DNA of 64,000 nucleotides from Streptomyces abyssomicinicus (GCF_008974245.1 NZ_BBZI01000008.1:124001-188000), one strand, 5' to 3'. Counted from the stretch's first letter, positions 50,828 to 60,345 are shown. Notes: generated by a model from the sequence alone, not told the origin. Numbers and translations: made by a program.

Positions 50828-52834
50828 TCACGGCTTGCGGGCGGCTTCGGGGTCGAAGGTGACGGGCAGTCGGGCCGGTTCCTCTCCGGTGGGCGGGATC
50901 TGGAGGGTCTTCAGGGCGAATTCCATGACCTGCTTGTGCACGGGACCGCAGATCTGTCCGCCGAAGTGGCTGCCCTCGGTGGGGTTCTGGATGACGCAGT
51001 AGACGGTGATCCGCGGCTTGTCGGCGGGGGCGAATCCGGCGAAGGAGGACGTGTAACCGCGGTAGTTGCCGGTCTTGGGATCCACCCGGTTGGCGGTGCC
51101 GGTCTTCCCGGCCACCCGGTAACCGGGGATGCGCGCCTTGGTGCCGGTGCCCTCGCCGTCATCGACCACGGACTCCAGCATCCGGGAGAGGGTGCGGGCG
51201 GTCTTCTCGCTGATCACCCGCTTCTTCTCCGGCTCCTCGGCCGCGGTGAAGCGGCCGTCGGGGCCGCGGGTGCCGCGGACCAGGGTGGGTTCCACCCGCA
51301 CGCCGCCGTTGGCGACCGTCGAGTAGACGGAGGCCGCCTGGAGGGCGTTGACGGAGACGCCCTGGCCGAAGGGGATCGTGTACTGCTGCGAGGTCGACCA
51401 GTCCTCGGGCCGGGCCAGGATGCCCGAGGTCGCGCCGGGCAGGCCGAGCCCGGTGGGCTGCCCGATGCCGAACTTGCGCAGGTAGGAGTGGAGGACCTTG
51501 TTGGCCTCCCGCTGGGTGTCGCCCAGCTGGCCGGTGGCCATGATGGTGCCGATGTTGCTGGACTTGGCGAGCACGCCGTTGAGCGTGAGGTGCCAGGTCT
51601 CGTGGTCGATGTCGTCGCGGAAGAGCCGGTCGCCGCGGTGCAGCCGGTTGGGCACCGTGACGTGGGTCAGCGGGGTGGCCACGCCCTCGTCGAGGACGGC
51701 GGCCATGGAGATCACCTTGGCGGTGGAGCCGGGTTCGTAGGCGTCCTCGACGGCGGCGTTGCGCAGGGCGGCGGGATCGGCCTCCGAGAGGTCGTTGGGG
51801 TCGAAGCCGGGGGCGTTGGCCATGGCCAGGATCTCCCCGGTGCGGGTGTCCTGGACGATGACGTAGCCGCGGTCGGCCTCGGACTTCGCCACCTGGTCGC
51901 TGATGGCCTTCTGCGCGGCCCACTGGATGTCGCGGTCGATGGTGAGCTCGACGGTGGAGCCGGGCACGGCGGGCTTCTCGCTCAGGCCCGCGGTGGGCAC
52001 CTGGCGGCCGCCGGACTGCGCGTAGCGGATCTCGCCGTCGCGGCCGGCCAGGGTCTCCTGGAGCTGCCGTTCGATGCCGCCGCCGCCCTCGCCCTCGGCG
52101 TCGACCCAGCCCAGCACGGTGGCCGCCAGGTCGCCGTTGGGGTAGACGCGCTTGCTGCTGGGGGCGGAGAAGACACCGGCCAGCACGTTGACCACGCCGG
52201 AGCCCTCCCTCTCCTGGCGGGCCAGTTCGGCCTTGAGGTCGGCGATCTGCTGCCACTCCTGGGGGGTGCGGCGGCGGGCGAGCAGCACGTACATGGTGTT
52301 CTTCGTCCGCAGCTTGCGGGCGATCTCCGCCTGGTCCTCCCCGTCACCGCCGAGGACCTGGGTGAGCAGTTCGGCGGCCTGTTCGGGGGCGTCGTCGACG
52401 CCGGTGGCCTTGCGGGTGAACATCGTCGGGTCGGCGGTGATGTCGTCGGCGGCGACGCTGCTGGCGAGGGCGACGCCGTTGCGGTCGGTGATGGCGCCGC
52501 GCTCCGCCTCGACCTTCTGGTCCACGTAGCGGTTCTGCTGGGCCTTGGCGGTGTAGGTGCTCGCGTCGACCGCCTGGACCTGGAGCAGCCGCACCAGGAA
52601 GGCGGAGAGCACCAGGGTGAGGGCGAGGCCGATCAGGCGCAGCCGCGGGCGGGGACTGCCGAGCCGCAGCGGCTTGGCTCCGGAGGGGCGGCGCGGCGGC
52701 GTGGGCCGGCCGCCGCCCCGTGCGCCGCGGCCGCCGGTGCCGGACGGGCGGCGGCCGGCGGCTCCGGCGCGGCCCTGCCGGGCGGGAGCGGGGACGCGGC
52801 GTCGCTGGGCTTGCCTGTCGGGCACTTCCGTCAC
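50828..52834 (-). CDS. ftsI: Septal transpeptidase FtsI / PBP3 (class B PBP)
   Basis: Crosslinks septal peptidoglycan with FtsW. The 668-aa protein has a ~50-residue basic N-terminus, one membrane helix (LIGLALTLVLSAFLVRLLQV), a PBP dimer domain (AERGAITDRNGVALASS), and the transpeptidase domain with Ser370-Thr-Ala-Lys373, the Ser-Ser-Asn motif (AKSSNIGTIMATG) and Lys577-Thr-Gly579. No PASTA domain is present. The GTG start overlaps the ftsL stop (GTGA). Confidence 0.96.
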   Translation of the reverse strand: MTEVPDRQAQRRRVPAPARQGRAGAAGRRPSGTGGRGARGGGRPTPPRRPSGAKPLRLGSPRPRLRLIGLALTLVLSAFLVRLLQVQAVDASTYTAKAQQNRYVDQKVEAERGAITDRNGVALASSVAADDITADPTMFTRKATGVDDAPEQAAELLTQVLGGDGEDQAEIARKLRTKNTMYVLLARRRTPQEWQQIADLKAELARQEREGSGVVNVLAGVFSAPSSKRVYPNGDLAATVLGWVDAEGEGGGGIERQLQETLAGRDGEIRYAQSGGRQVPTAGLSEKPAVPGSTVELTIDRDIQWAAQKAISDQVAKSEADRGYVIVQDTRTGEILAMANAPGFDPNDLSEADPAALRNAAVEDAYEPGSTAKVISMAAVLDEGVATPLTHVTVPNRLHRGDRLFRDDIDHETWHLTLNGVLAKSSNIGTIMATGQLGDTQREANKVLHSYLRKFGIGQPTGLGLPGATSGILARPEDWSTSQQYTIPFGQGVSVNALQAASVYSTVANGGVRVEPTLVRGTRGPDGRFTAAEEPEKKRVISEKTARTLSRMLESVVDDGEGTGTKARIPGYRVAGKTGTANRVDPKTGNYRGYTSSFAGFAPADKPRITVYCVIQNPTEGSHFGGQICGPVHKQVMEFALKTLQIPPTGEEPARLPVTFDPEAARKP

Positions 52835-53391
52835 CTGCCGGGGGTCGGAGAACTCGGGTCGGACGCCGCGGGGCTGCCGGACGGCGTGGCCGCCGCGCCC
52901 GCGGATCCCGGCGCGGTGGGGGACGCGGCGGCGGAGCCGCGCGGTTCCCCGCTGCCGGAGGGGGCCTGGGTGCCACCGGGGCCGGCGGCGCCCGGTGAGC
53001 CGGACGCTCCCGCCGACGGGGGCGGCGCGGTGGCGGGGCCCGGCTCGCCGCGGACGGTTCCGTCGGGCTGCAGGAAGGCGGGGTCGCCGCCGGGCACCAT
53101 GCCCAGCTCCTGCGCGCGGCGGGCCAGCGCGTCGGGCTGCGCGTAGGCGTCCACGTCGCGCTGCAGGGCCTGCTCCTCGTCGGTCAGCGTCTTGGTCTCG
53201 CCCCGCAGGTCCGACAGGCGGAACGACCCTTCGCTGAGCGCCGAGTTGAGCAGCAGCAGGGTGATCAGCCCGCCTCCGAGCAGGGCAACCACGAGCAGCA
53301 CGAACGGGGTACGGGCGGCCTGGCTGGTCCCGGTGGGCAGCAGCGACGCGAGCCGTGCCGCCCGGCCCCTCAGGCGGGGTTCTCCGCTCAT
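52831..53391 (-). CDS. ftsL: FtsL-like cell division protein
   Basis: A 186-aa bitopic membrane protein with a basic cytoplasmic stretch, one helix (FVLLVVALLGGGLITLLLLNSAL, ~29-51), a coiled coil (SFRLSDLRGETKTLTDEEQALQRDVDAYAQPDALARRAQELGMV), and a Pro/Gly/Ser-rich disordered tail of ~85 residues. Position between rsmH and ftsI and this topology identify FtsL. The ATG with GGGAGGG upstream was chosen. Confidence 0.9.
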   Translation of the reverse strand: MSGEPRLRGRAARLASLLPTGTSQAARTPFVLLVVALLGGGLITLLLLNSALSEGSFRLSDLRGETKTLTDEEQALQRDVDAYAQPDALARRAQELGMVPGGDPAFLQPDGTVRGEPGPATAPPPSAGASGSPGAAGPGGTQAPSGSGEPRGSAAASPTAPGSAGAAATPSGSPAASDPSSPTPGR

Positions 53392-53428
53392 CCGCCCTCC
53401 CCGGGGTGCCTGGCGCGACGCCCGGCGC

Positions 53429-54394
53429 TCATTTGACGTCCTCCCTGATCCGCTCCGCTCCGCGGAACCGGGCGGGGGCGGCCCGCCGGTTCTCGGCGAT
53501 CTCCTCGTCGGTGGGCAGTTCGGCACCGCGGGTGAGCAGCTTCAGCCGGGGCTGGTACTCCTCGGGCACGATGGGCAGGCCGGGCGGCGCGGTGGTGGCG
53601 GCGCCGGCCGCGAAGACCTGCTTGACCAGCCGGTCCTCCAGCGAGTGGTACGACAGCACGCCGATCCGTCCGCCGACGGCGAGCGCCTTCACGGCGGCCG
53701 GGATCGCCCGCTCGAGGACGCCCAGCTCGCCGTTGACCTCGATGCGCAGTGCCTGGAAGGTCCGCTTGGCGGGGTTGCCGCCGGTGCGCTTGGCGGCCTG
53801 CGGCAGGGCGTCGCGGATCAGCTGGACCAGGCGGGCGCTGGTGGTGAACGGCTCCTTCTCGCGCTCGCGGACGATCGCGGAGACGATCCGCTTGGCCTGC
53901 TTCTCCTCGCCGTACGCGCGCAGGATGCGGACGAGTTCGCCGGGCGGGTAGGTGTTGAGGACCTCGGCCGCGCTGATCCCGGTGGTCTGGTCCATGCGCA
54001 TGTCCAGGGGGGCGTCCTGGGCGTAGGCGAAGCCGCGGTCGGCCTCGTCGAGCTGCATGGAGGAGACGCCGAGGTCGAACAGGACGCCCTGGACGCCGTG
54101 CGCGCGGGGGATGCCGAGGCGGTCGAGGACCTCGGGCAGCTCGTCGTAGACGGCGTGCACCAGGGTGGCGCGGTCGCCGAATGGGGCGAGCCGTTCACCC
54201 GACAGACGCAGCGCCTCCTTGTCGCGGTCCAGGCCGATGAGCCGGGCCTCGGGGAAGCGGGTGAGCATGGCCTCGCTGTGCCCGCCGAGGCCGAGGGTGC
54301 AGTCGACGACGACCGCTCCGGGCCGCTCCAGTGCGGGCGCCAGCAGATCCAGGCACCGCCGGAGCATCACAGGGACATGTCGGCTCTCGCTCAA
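53429..54394 (-). CDS. rsmH: 16S rRNA m4C1402 methyltransferase
   Basis: SAM-dependent rRNA methyltransferase, 321 aa. SAM-binding elements are VVDCTLGLGGHSEAML and LIGLDRDKEAL; further RsmH signatures are GVLFDLGVSSMQLDEADRGFAY, RAYGEEKQAKRI and LSYHSLEDRLVKQVF. The start is a TTG with GAGAGGG a few bases upstream, rare in this window. First gene of the dcw cluster; mraZ, which precedes it in many bacteria, is absent. Confidence 0.96.
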   Translation of the reverse strand: MSESRHVPVMLRRCLDLLAPALERPGAVVVDCTLGLGGHSEAMLTRFPEARLIGLDRDKEALRLSGERLAPFGDRATLVHAVYDELPEVLDRLGIPRAHGVQGVLFDLGVSSMQLDEADRGFAYAQDAPLDMRMDQTTGISAAEVLNTYPPGELVRILRAYGEEKQAKRIVSAIVREREKEPFTTSARLVQLIRDALPQAAKRTGGNPAKRTFQALRIEVNGELGVLERAIPAAVKALAVGGRIGVLSYHSLEDRLVKQVFAAGAATTAPPGLPIVPEEYQPRLKLLTRGAELPTDEEIAENRRAAPARFRGAERIREDVK

Positions 54395-54822
54395 GGGGCC
54401 CTCTCAGGTCCGCGCGGCGCCACGAGCAACCGGGTCCCCGCCCGCTCGCGAAGGGGAGGCCTGCCGGCGCCGGGAGCGTCGGCCGGCCGGGAGCGGGAGG
54501 AGGCCGAGCCGCACGTACGCGCCGCGCACGTGGGGAGATCCCGGGCGTGCTCGGCCCGGACTCTCCGGAATTCGGTCCAGCGGGGAGAGTCTCGCGTGTC
54601 TCGCCTCCCGCTTCGCGCCACTTTAGTCCACCCTGTCTGCCGGTCAATCAACTGCCCTGCGAGTCGCCCCGTGCCGAGGCGATGGTGCCTCGTTACGGAA
54701 GGAATCACCCGTGCGGCGCAATGCACTCCACCCCTGTGGGTTACCTCACACAGAAGATCGACGGCTCTGTTTGTCCTGTTCCGCAAGTGTCGGGACGGGA
54801 AGCGGCCAGTAACGTCTTCCCC
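54395..54822. other. 428-bp divergent intergenic region, rsmH to carbonic anhydrase
   Basis: No mraZ or other gene is seen. It holds the dcw promoter (54620-54647), leaving a ~220-nt rsmH leader. Near the right end, TAACGT (54810-54815) sits 7 bp before the carbonic anhydrase ATG, which suggests a leaderless transcript for that gene since no ribosome site is visible. Confidence 0.5.
54620..54647 (-). promoter_or_regulatory. Promoter of the dcw cluster (rsmH)
   Basis: On the minus strand TTGACC (54642-54647) and TAAAGT (54620-54625) are 16 bp apart, close to the housekeeping consensus. It would start transcription about 220 nt upstream of rsmH. Confidence 0.6.
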
Positions 54823-55368
54823 ATGTCGACTTCTGCTTCTGCCGGCTCCGCCTCCTCCGGGGCCGACGTCCGCGGCACCGTGACCGACCGCCTCGTCGAT
54901 GCGAACCAGCGGTACGCCGCGGCCTTCACCGATCCCGGCATGGACGCCCGTCCGGTGCTGGGTGTGGCGGTCGTCGCCTGCATGGACGCCCGGCTCGACC
55001 TGCACGCCGCGCTCGGCCTCGACCTGGGCGACTGCCACACCATCCGCAACGCGGGCGGTGTGGTCACCGACGACGTCATCCGCTCCCTGACCATCAGCCA
55101 GCGGGCGCTCGGCACCCGCAGCGTGGTGCTGATCCACCACACGGGCTGCGGCCTGGAGTCCCTCACCGAGGAGTTCCGGCACGAGCTGGAGATGGAGGTC
55201 GGCCAGCGCCCGACGTGGGCGGTGGAGGCGTTCCGTGACGTCGACCAGGACGTCCGCCAGTCCATGCAGAAGGTGCGCACCTCGCCGTTCCTGCTCCACA
55301 CCGACGACGTCCGGGGGTTCGTCTTCGACGTGAGGACGGGTCTGCTGCGGGAGATCGACGCCGCCTGA
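54823..55368 (+). CDS. Beta-class carbonic anhydrase
   Basis: Interconverts CO2 and bicarbonate. The 181-aa protein has the zinc ligands Cys53 (ACMDARLD), His106 and Cys109 (IHHTGCG) and the Asp55-Arg57 dyad. It resembles the short type exemplified by mycobacterial Rv1284. ATG chosen on homology; the frame is open 5' but lacks other starts with signals. Likely cytoplasmic. Divergent from the dcw cluster. Confidence 0.93.
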   Translation: MSTSASAGSASSGADVRGTVTDRLVDANQRYAAAFTDPGMDARPVLGVAVVACMDARLDLHAALGLDLGDCHTIRNAGGVVTDDVIRSLTISQRALGTRSVVLIHHTGCGLESLTEEFRHELEMEVGQRPTWAVEAFRDVDQDVRQSMQKVRTSPFLLHTDDVRGFVFDVRTGLLREIDAA

Positions 55369-55406
55369 CGGCCCGCGCCGCCGCCCTCCCGACACCGTCC
55401 GTCCGG

Positions 55407-55436
55407 CCCGGCCCGGGGTCCTCCCCCGGGGCCGGG
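55407..55436 (+). terminator. Carbonic anhydrase terminator
   Basis: CCCGGCCCGGGG (55407-55418) pairs with CCCCGGGGCCGGG (55424-55436) with one bulged base. It is followed by TCTTCGTCGTT and starts 38 bp after the stop. Confidence 0.7.
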
Positions 55437-55486
55437 TCTTCGTCGTTCACCTCCAGGGGTGACAAACCCCGCGAAAACCGCACGCG

Positions 55487-55528
55487 TCGTCCACAGGCCC
55501 CGCCGGGCGGCCCGGCCGGTTGTCCACA
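55487..55528. promoter_or_regulatory. Pair of DnaA-box sequences upstream of moxR
   Basis: TCGTCCACA (55487-55495) and TTGTCCACA (55520-55528) lie in the same orientation 33 bp apart. TTGTCCACA is the preferred Streptomyces DnaA box. They may let DnaA act on this operon or be a minor DnaA-binding site; function is inferred. Confidence 0.5.
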
Positions 55529-55635
55529 GGTCATGACAGGCGGGACCTCCGCCAACAACAATGCGGGCGGGGGGACACGGGACTTTCGCCGGCCCTCAGG
55601 AGATGTGACGGGGCTGAGGGCTGAGGAGGGCCGGG

Positions 55636-56619
55636 GTGACGACCTATGACGACCGAGAGAACCTTTTCGATCTGACCGCGACGGTGGAGCGGATACGGAA
55701 CGCGGTCGAGCAGGTGATCGAGGGCAAACCGGAGGTCGTGCGGCTCTCGTTGACCGTCCTGCTCGCCGAGGGCCACCTCCTGATAGAGGACGTCCCGGGC
55801 GTCGGCAAGACCATGCTCGCCAAGGCGCTGGCCCGGTCCGTGGACTGTTCGGTGCGCCGCATCCAGTTCACCCCGGACCTGCTGCCGACGGACATCACCG
55901 GCGTCTCGATCTGGGACCAGCAGCGGCGGGACTTCGAGTTCAAGCCGGGCGCGATCTTCTCCCAGATGGTGATCGGCGACGAGATCAACCGCGCCTCCCC
56001 GAAGACCCAGTCGGCGCTGCTGGAGTCCATGGAGGAGCGGCAGGTCACCATCGACGGGCAGACGTATCCGCTGCCCAGCCCGTTCATGGTGGTGGCCACC
56101 CAGAACCCGGTGGAGATGGAGGGCACCTATCCGCTGCCGGAGGCGCAGCGGGACCGCTTCATGGCGCGCGTCTCCATCGGCTACCCCGGCACGGAGGCCG
56201 AGCTGCGGATGCTGGACGTGCACGGCGGGGCGTCCCCGCTGGACGACCTGCAGCCGGTGGCGCACGCGCACGACATCGTGAAGCTGATCGAGACGGTCCG
56301 CGAGGTGCACGTCTCGGAGCCGGTCCGCCGGTACGTGGTGCAGCTGGTCGCGGCGACCCGGGCCCACGCGGACCTGAGACTGGGCGCCTCGCCGCGCGCC
56401 ACGCTGCACCTGCTGCGCGCCGCGAAGGCGTCGGCGGCGCTGGCCGGGCGGGAGTACGCGCTGCCGGACGACGTGCAGGCGCTGGCCCCGGCGGTCCTGG
56501 CGCACCGCCTCCTGCCGACCGCCCAGGCGCAGTTGGGCGGTCGGACCGCGGACGTCGTGGTGCGGGAGATCCTGGCGCACACGCCGGTGCCCGCCTCGCC
56601 GGGCCCGCGGGGTCTGTGA
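55636..56619 (+). CDS. MoxR family AAA+ ATPase
   Basis: A 327-aa chaperone-like AAA+ protein. Walker A is GVGKT (55-59) in EDVPGVGKTMLAKAL, Walker B is MVIGDEINRASPKTQSALLESM, and sensor 1 is VVATQNPVEMEGTYPLPEAQRDRF. MoxR proteins help metal insertion or assembly of partner complexes. It overlaps the DUF58 gene by one base (TGATG). The GTG start has GAGGAGGG ~6 nt upstream. Confidence 0.95.
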   Translation: MTTYDDRENLFDLTATVERIRNAVEQVIEGKPEVVRLSLTVLLAEGHLLIEDVPGVGKTMLAKALARSVDCSVRRIQFTPDLLPTDITGVSIWDQQRRDFEFKPGAIFSQMVIGDEINRASPKTQSALLESMEERQVTIDGQTYPLPSPFMVVATQNPVEMEGTYPLPEAQRDRFMARVSIGYPGTEAELRMLDVHGGASPLDDLQPVAHAHDIVKLIETVREVHVSEPVRRYVVQLVAATRAHADLRLGASPRATLHLLRAAKASAALAGREYALPDDVQALAPAVLAHRLLPTAQAQLGGRTADVVVREILAHTPVPASPGPRGL

Positions 56620-58007
56620 TGGAGCCCGGGGGGCGGACCGCGCGGGGTCCGGCCGGGCTGCGGGTGGCGCTGGCCGGGCTGACCACCCGGGGGCGTTCGT
56701 TCCTCGCGGCGGGGATCGCCGCGGGGGTGTGCGCGTACGTGCTGGGCCAGGAGGACCTGCTGCGGGTGGGGCTGCTGCTGGCGGCGCTGCCGCTGCTGTG
56801 CGCGGTCGCGGTGCACCGGACCAGGCACCGGGTGACGTCCTCGCGCCGGCTGTCCCCGGCGCGCGTGCCGGCCGCCGCGGAGGCCCGGGTGCGGCTGCGG
56901 GTGGACAACGTCTCCCGGATGCCCACCGGGCTGCTGATGCTCCAGGACCGGGTGCCGTACGTGCTGGGCCCCCGCCCCCGGTTCGTGCTGGACCGGATCG
57001 AGCCGGGCGGGCGGCGCGAGGTGTCCTACCGGGTCCGGTCCGACCTGCGGGGCCGGTATCCGCTGGGTCCCCTGGAGCTGCGGCTGGCCGACCCGTTCGG
57101 GATGTGCGAGCTGACCCGCTCGTTCGCGGCGCACGACACGCTGACGGTGGTGCCCAGGGTGGAGCCGCTGCCGCCGGTGCGGCTGGGCGGCGGGACCCAG
57201 GGGTACGGCGACGGGCGGCGGCGTTCGATGGCGGTGGCGGGCGAGGACGACGTGCTGCCGCGTGGCTACCGGTACGGCGACGACCTGCGCCGCGTGCACT
57301 GGCGGTCCACCGCGCGCCACGGCGAGCTGATGGTGCGCCGTGAGGAGCAGCCGCGCCGGTCGCGGTGCACGGTGCTGCTGGACACCCGCCGGATCGCCTA
57401 CCGCGGCGCGGGACCGGGGTCGGCGTTCGAGTGGTCGGTGTCCGGGGCGGCCTCGGTGCTGACGCACATGCTGGAGCGCGGCTTCTCGGTGCGGCTGCTG
57501 ACCGACACCGGCAGCCAGGAACCCGGCGAGGGCACCGCCTCCTTCGGGGGCGCGGGCGCCGGGACGGCGGAGGCGGCGGGGCTGCTGATGGACACCCTGG
57601 CCGTGATCGGCCACTCCGACGGGGCGGGGCTGTCGCGCGCCCGGGACGCGCTGCGCCAGGGCGGTGAGGGGCTGCTGGTGGCGTTCCTGGGCGCGCTGGA
57701 CGAGGAGCAGGCCCGGATCGTCGCGCGGATGCGGCACCGCGCCGGCGGTGCGGTGGCCTTCGTCCCCGAGGACGCCGACGACGCCGACGCGGGGGGCGCG
57801 GGGGGCGCGGACGACCCGGGCGACCCGGGCGGCGGGGGCCGGGTGGGCCCTCCTGTCGGTGGCGCTCCCGCGCCGTCCGCGGCCGAGCGGGTGTTGCGGG
57901 AGGCCGGCTGGACGGTGGTGCGGGCGCCGCGCGGCGTCGCGATGGCCACGGTCTGGGAGCGGGCGGAGCGGGAGCGCGTGGGCGCGGCGGGAGGCGGTGA
58001 CCGGTGA
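56619..58007 (+). CDS. DUF58 domain-containing protein
   Basis: A 462-aa protein with two N-terminal hydrophobic segments (RSFLAAGIAAGVCAYVLG, LLRVGLLLAALPLLCAVAV), then a cytoplasmic DUF58 (vWA-like) domain with the signature DDLRRVHWRSTARHGELMVRREEQP and TVLLDTRRIAYRG. It is the usual MoxR partner. A Gly/Asp-rich insert (EDADDADAGGAGGADDPGDPGGGG) interrupts the C-terminal part. GTG at 56616 is an alternative start. Confidence 0.92.
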   Translation: MEPGGRTARGPAGLRVALAGLTTRGRSFLAAGIAAGVCAYVLGQEDLLRVGLLLAALPLLCAVAVHRTRHRVTSSRRLSPARVPAAAEARVRLRVDNVSRMPTGLLMLQDRVPYVLGPRPRFVLDRIEPGGRREVSYRVRSDLRGRYPLGPLELRLADPFGMCELTRSFAAHDTLTVVPRVEPLPPVRLGGGTQGYGDGRRRSMAVAGEDDVLPRGYRYGDDLRRVHWRSTARHGELMVRREEQPRRSRCTVLLDTRRIAYRGAGPGSAFEWSVSGAASVLTHMLERGFSVRLLTDTGSQEPGEGTASFGGAGAGTAEAAGLLMDTLAVIGHSDGAGLSRARDALRQGGEGLLVAFLGALDEEQARIVARMRHRAGGAVAFVPEDADDADAGGAGGADDPGDPGGGGRVGPPVGGAPAPSAAERVLREAGWTVVRAPRGVAMATVWERAERERVGAAGGGDR

Positions 58008-60343
58008 TGGGCGTCAGGACCAGGATGACGCTGGCCTCGGTGGCGGCGACGCTGCTCACGGCGACGGCGCTGCTTCCACTGATCGACAGGGGTTCCTGGT
58101 ATCCGCGGGCGTTCCTGGCGGTCCTGCTGACGGCGGGCGTGGGCGCGGCGGCACGGCGGTTGTCGATGCCCCGGCCCACGGTGGTCGCCGTGCAGCTGGT
58201 GGCCTCGCTGGCCCTGCTGTCGTTCTACTTCGCCCGGCAGCAGGCGGTGGCCTGGCTGCTGCCCGGCCCCGACGCGGTACGCCGCCTGGCGGACCTGGCC
58301 GGGCAGGGCGTGCGGGACGTGGGCGAATACACGACTCCCGCTCCGCTGACCGACGGCATAGCGCTGCTGCTGATCGGCGGCGTGCTGGTGATCGCGCTGC
58401 TGGTGGACGCCCTGGCGGTGACCTACGGTCTGGCCGCCCCGACCGGTCTGCCGCTGCTGGCGCTGTACTCGGTCGCCGCGGGCCTCTCCGACGAGGGCAC
58501 CCACTGGTTCACGTTCTGCGCGGCGGCGGCCGGGTACCTGGCGCTGCTGCTGGCCGACGGCCGGGAGCGGCTGACCCGGTGGGGCCGGGCGTTCGGCGGC
58601 GCGGGCTCGGTCTCCCCGGCCCGTTCCGGACAGCGGACCGGCCGCCGGATCGGTGCGGTCGCGCTCGGGGTTGCGCTGCTGGCGCCGGTCGCCCTGCCCT
58701 CCCTGGGCGGCAGCCTGATGGCGGGCGCCGGTTCCGGCGACGGCCCGGGCGGCTCCGGCCCGGTCGATTCCGTCGACCTGCTGGTGGAGCTGCGGGACAA
58801 CCTCAACGAGACCGACGACCGCACGGCGCTGACCGTGCGCACCACCTCGCGGCGGACCGACGACCTGTACCTGCGGATCGTCTCCCTGGACGAGTTCGAC
58901 GGGAAGACCTGGGAGGCGTCGCCGCGGCGGACCGTGGACCTGCCGGACCGCTTCCCCACGCCGCCGGGGCTGGGCCTCCAGGTGGACCGGCGTGAGGTGA
59001 CCAGCCGGATATCGGCGGCCGGCTGGTACCGGCAGCGGCACCTGCCGATGCCCTACCCGGCGACCTGGGCCGACGCGGTCGGCGACTGGCGGCTCGACCC
59101 GGTGGGCATGACCGTGATCGGCGGGCGCAAGGACACCACCGCGGACAAGAGCTGGCAGGTGGCCAGCCTGGAGGTGCTGCCGACCCGCGAACAGCTGGCC
59201 GCCGCGCCGGCGCCGGGCCCGGAGCTGCGGAACCTCACGGAGCTTCCGGCCTCGCTGCCCGAGGAGGTCGGCGAGCGGGCCCGCGAGGTCACCAAGGGTT
59301 CGCGCAACGCCTACGAGCAGGCGGTCGCGCTCCAGGAGTGGTTCTCGCGGACCGGGAACTTCAGCTACGACACCCAGGTGGAGGTGGGCGAGGACTCGAG
59401 GGCGATCACCCGCTTCCTGCGTGATCGCAAGGGGTTCTGCATCCACTTCTCCTTCGCGATGGCGTCGATGGCGCGGTCGCTGGGCATCCCGGCCCGGGTG
59501 GCGGTCGGTTTCGCACCCGGCTCCGAGCAGGGCGACGGCAGCGTCGAGGTGACCCTGCGGGACGCCCACGCCTGGCCGGAGCTGTACTTCGAGGGTGTCG
59601 GGTGGACCCGGTTCGAGCCCACGCCGACGCGGGGCACCCAGCCGGAGTACACCCGGCCGGAGACCGCCCCGGGGGCGTCCGCCCGGCCCTCGGAGGCGGC
59701 GGTCGAGGACACCGCGTCGGCCGAGCCCAGCGCGCGGCCCTCCGCGAGCGTCAGCTGCACGGTGGAGCTGAAGCGGCTGGACGCCTGTCCCGAGCCGACC
59801 GATCCGGCGCTGGTGGCCGACGGGGGCGGCGGACCGCGCTGGCCCGGGACGCTGCTGTGGACGGCGGCCGGGCTGGCGGCGCTGCTGCTGCCCCTGACGC
59901 CGATGCTGTGGCGGCTGCGGGTGCGGGCGCTGCGGCTGGGCGCGCACGGCAGGGGCGAGGCGGACGTGCTGCCGCACACGCTGCGGGTGTGGCGCGAGCT
60001 CACGGACAGCGCCTGGGACCTCGGCCTGCCGCCGGACGACTCGCTGACGCCCCGTCGGGCGGCGGAGCGGATCGTGCGCGGCGGTCGCCTGGACCCGGCC
60101 ACGGCGGAGGCGGTGCACCGGGTGGCGTCCGCGGTGGAACAGGTGCTGTACGCGCCGCGGGCGCGGGCGGCGCCGGGACTGGCCGCGGACGTGCGCGGCG
60201 TGTGTGCGGTGCTGCGGGGATCGGTCGGCCGCGGCACGCGGCTGCGGGCTCTCCTCGCCCCCCGCTCGGCCGCCCGCGTCCGCTGGGCGCTCGCGTCCTG
60301 GATGGCGGGGGTCCGGTCCCGGCTGTCGCGGCGCGCCGCCTGA
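58007..60343 (+). CDS. TgpA-like membrane transglutaminase
   Basis: A 778-aa membrane protein: ~6 helices in the first 230 residues (DUF3488), an extracytoplasmic region, and a transglutaminase-like domain with nucleophile Cys478 (KGFCIHFSFAMASMARSLGIPARVAVGF) and His521 (RDAHAWPELYFEGVGWTRFEPTP). A Ser/Ala/Pro-rich stretch, one more helix (TLLWTAAGLAALLLPL) and a DUF4129-like cytoplasmic tail follow. It is coupled to DUF58 by TGATG; GTG at 58004 is an alternative start. The MoxR-DUF58-TgpA trio is widespread; its substrate here is unknown. Confidence 0.93.
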   Translation: MGVRTRMTLASVAATLLTATALLPLIDRGSWYPRAFLAVLLTAGVGAAARRLSMPRPTVVAVQLVASLALLSFYFARQQAVAWLLPGPDAVRRLADLAGQGVRDVGEYTTPAPLTDGIALLLIGGVLVIALLVDALAVTYGLAAPTGLPLLALYSVAAGLSDEGTHWFTFCAAAAGYLALLLADGRERLTRWGRAFGGAGSVSPARSGQRTGRRIGAVALGVALLAPVALPSLGGSLMAGAGSGDGPGGSGPVDSVDLLVELRDNLNETDDRTALTVRTTSRRTDDLYLRIVSLDEFDGKTWEASPRRTVDLPDRFPTPPGLGLQVDRREVTSRISAAGWYRQRHLPMPYPATWADAVGDWRLDPVGMTVIGGRKDTTADKSWQVASLEVLPTREQLAAAPAPGPELRNLTELPASLPEEVGERAREVTKGSRNAYEQAVALQEWFSRTGNFSYDTQVEVGEDSRAITRFLRDRKGFCIHFSFAMASMARSLGIPARVAVGFAPGSEQGDGSVEVTLRDAHAWPELYFEGVGWTRFEPTPTRGTQPEYTRPETAPGASARPSEAAVEDTASAEPSARPSASVSCTVELKRLDACPEPTDPALVADGGGGPRWPGTLLWTAAGLAALLLPLTPMLWRLRVRALRLGAHGRGEADVLPHTLRVWRELTDSAWDLGLPPDDSLTPRRAAERIVRGGRLDPATAEAVHRVASAVEQVLYAPRARAAPGLAADVRGVCAVLRGSVGRGTRLRALLAPRSAARVRWALASWMAGVRSRLSRRAA

Positions 60344-60345
60344 CG

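Noticed and set aside
55487..55528. Chromosomal origin oriC
   Set aside because: Only two DnaA boxes, no dnaA/dnaN neighbours and no A/T-rich unwinding element.
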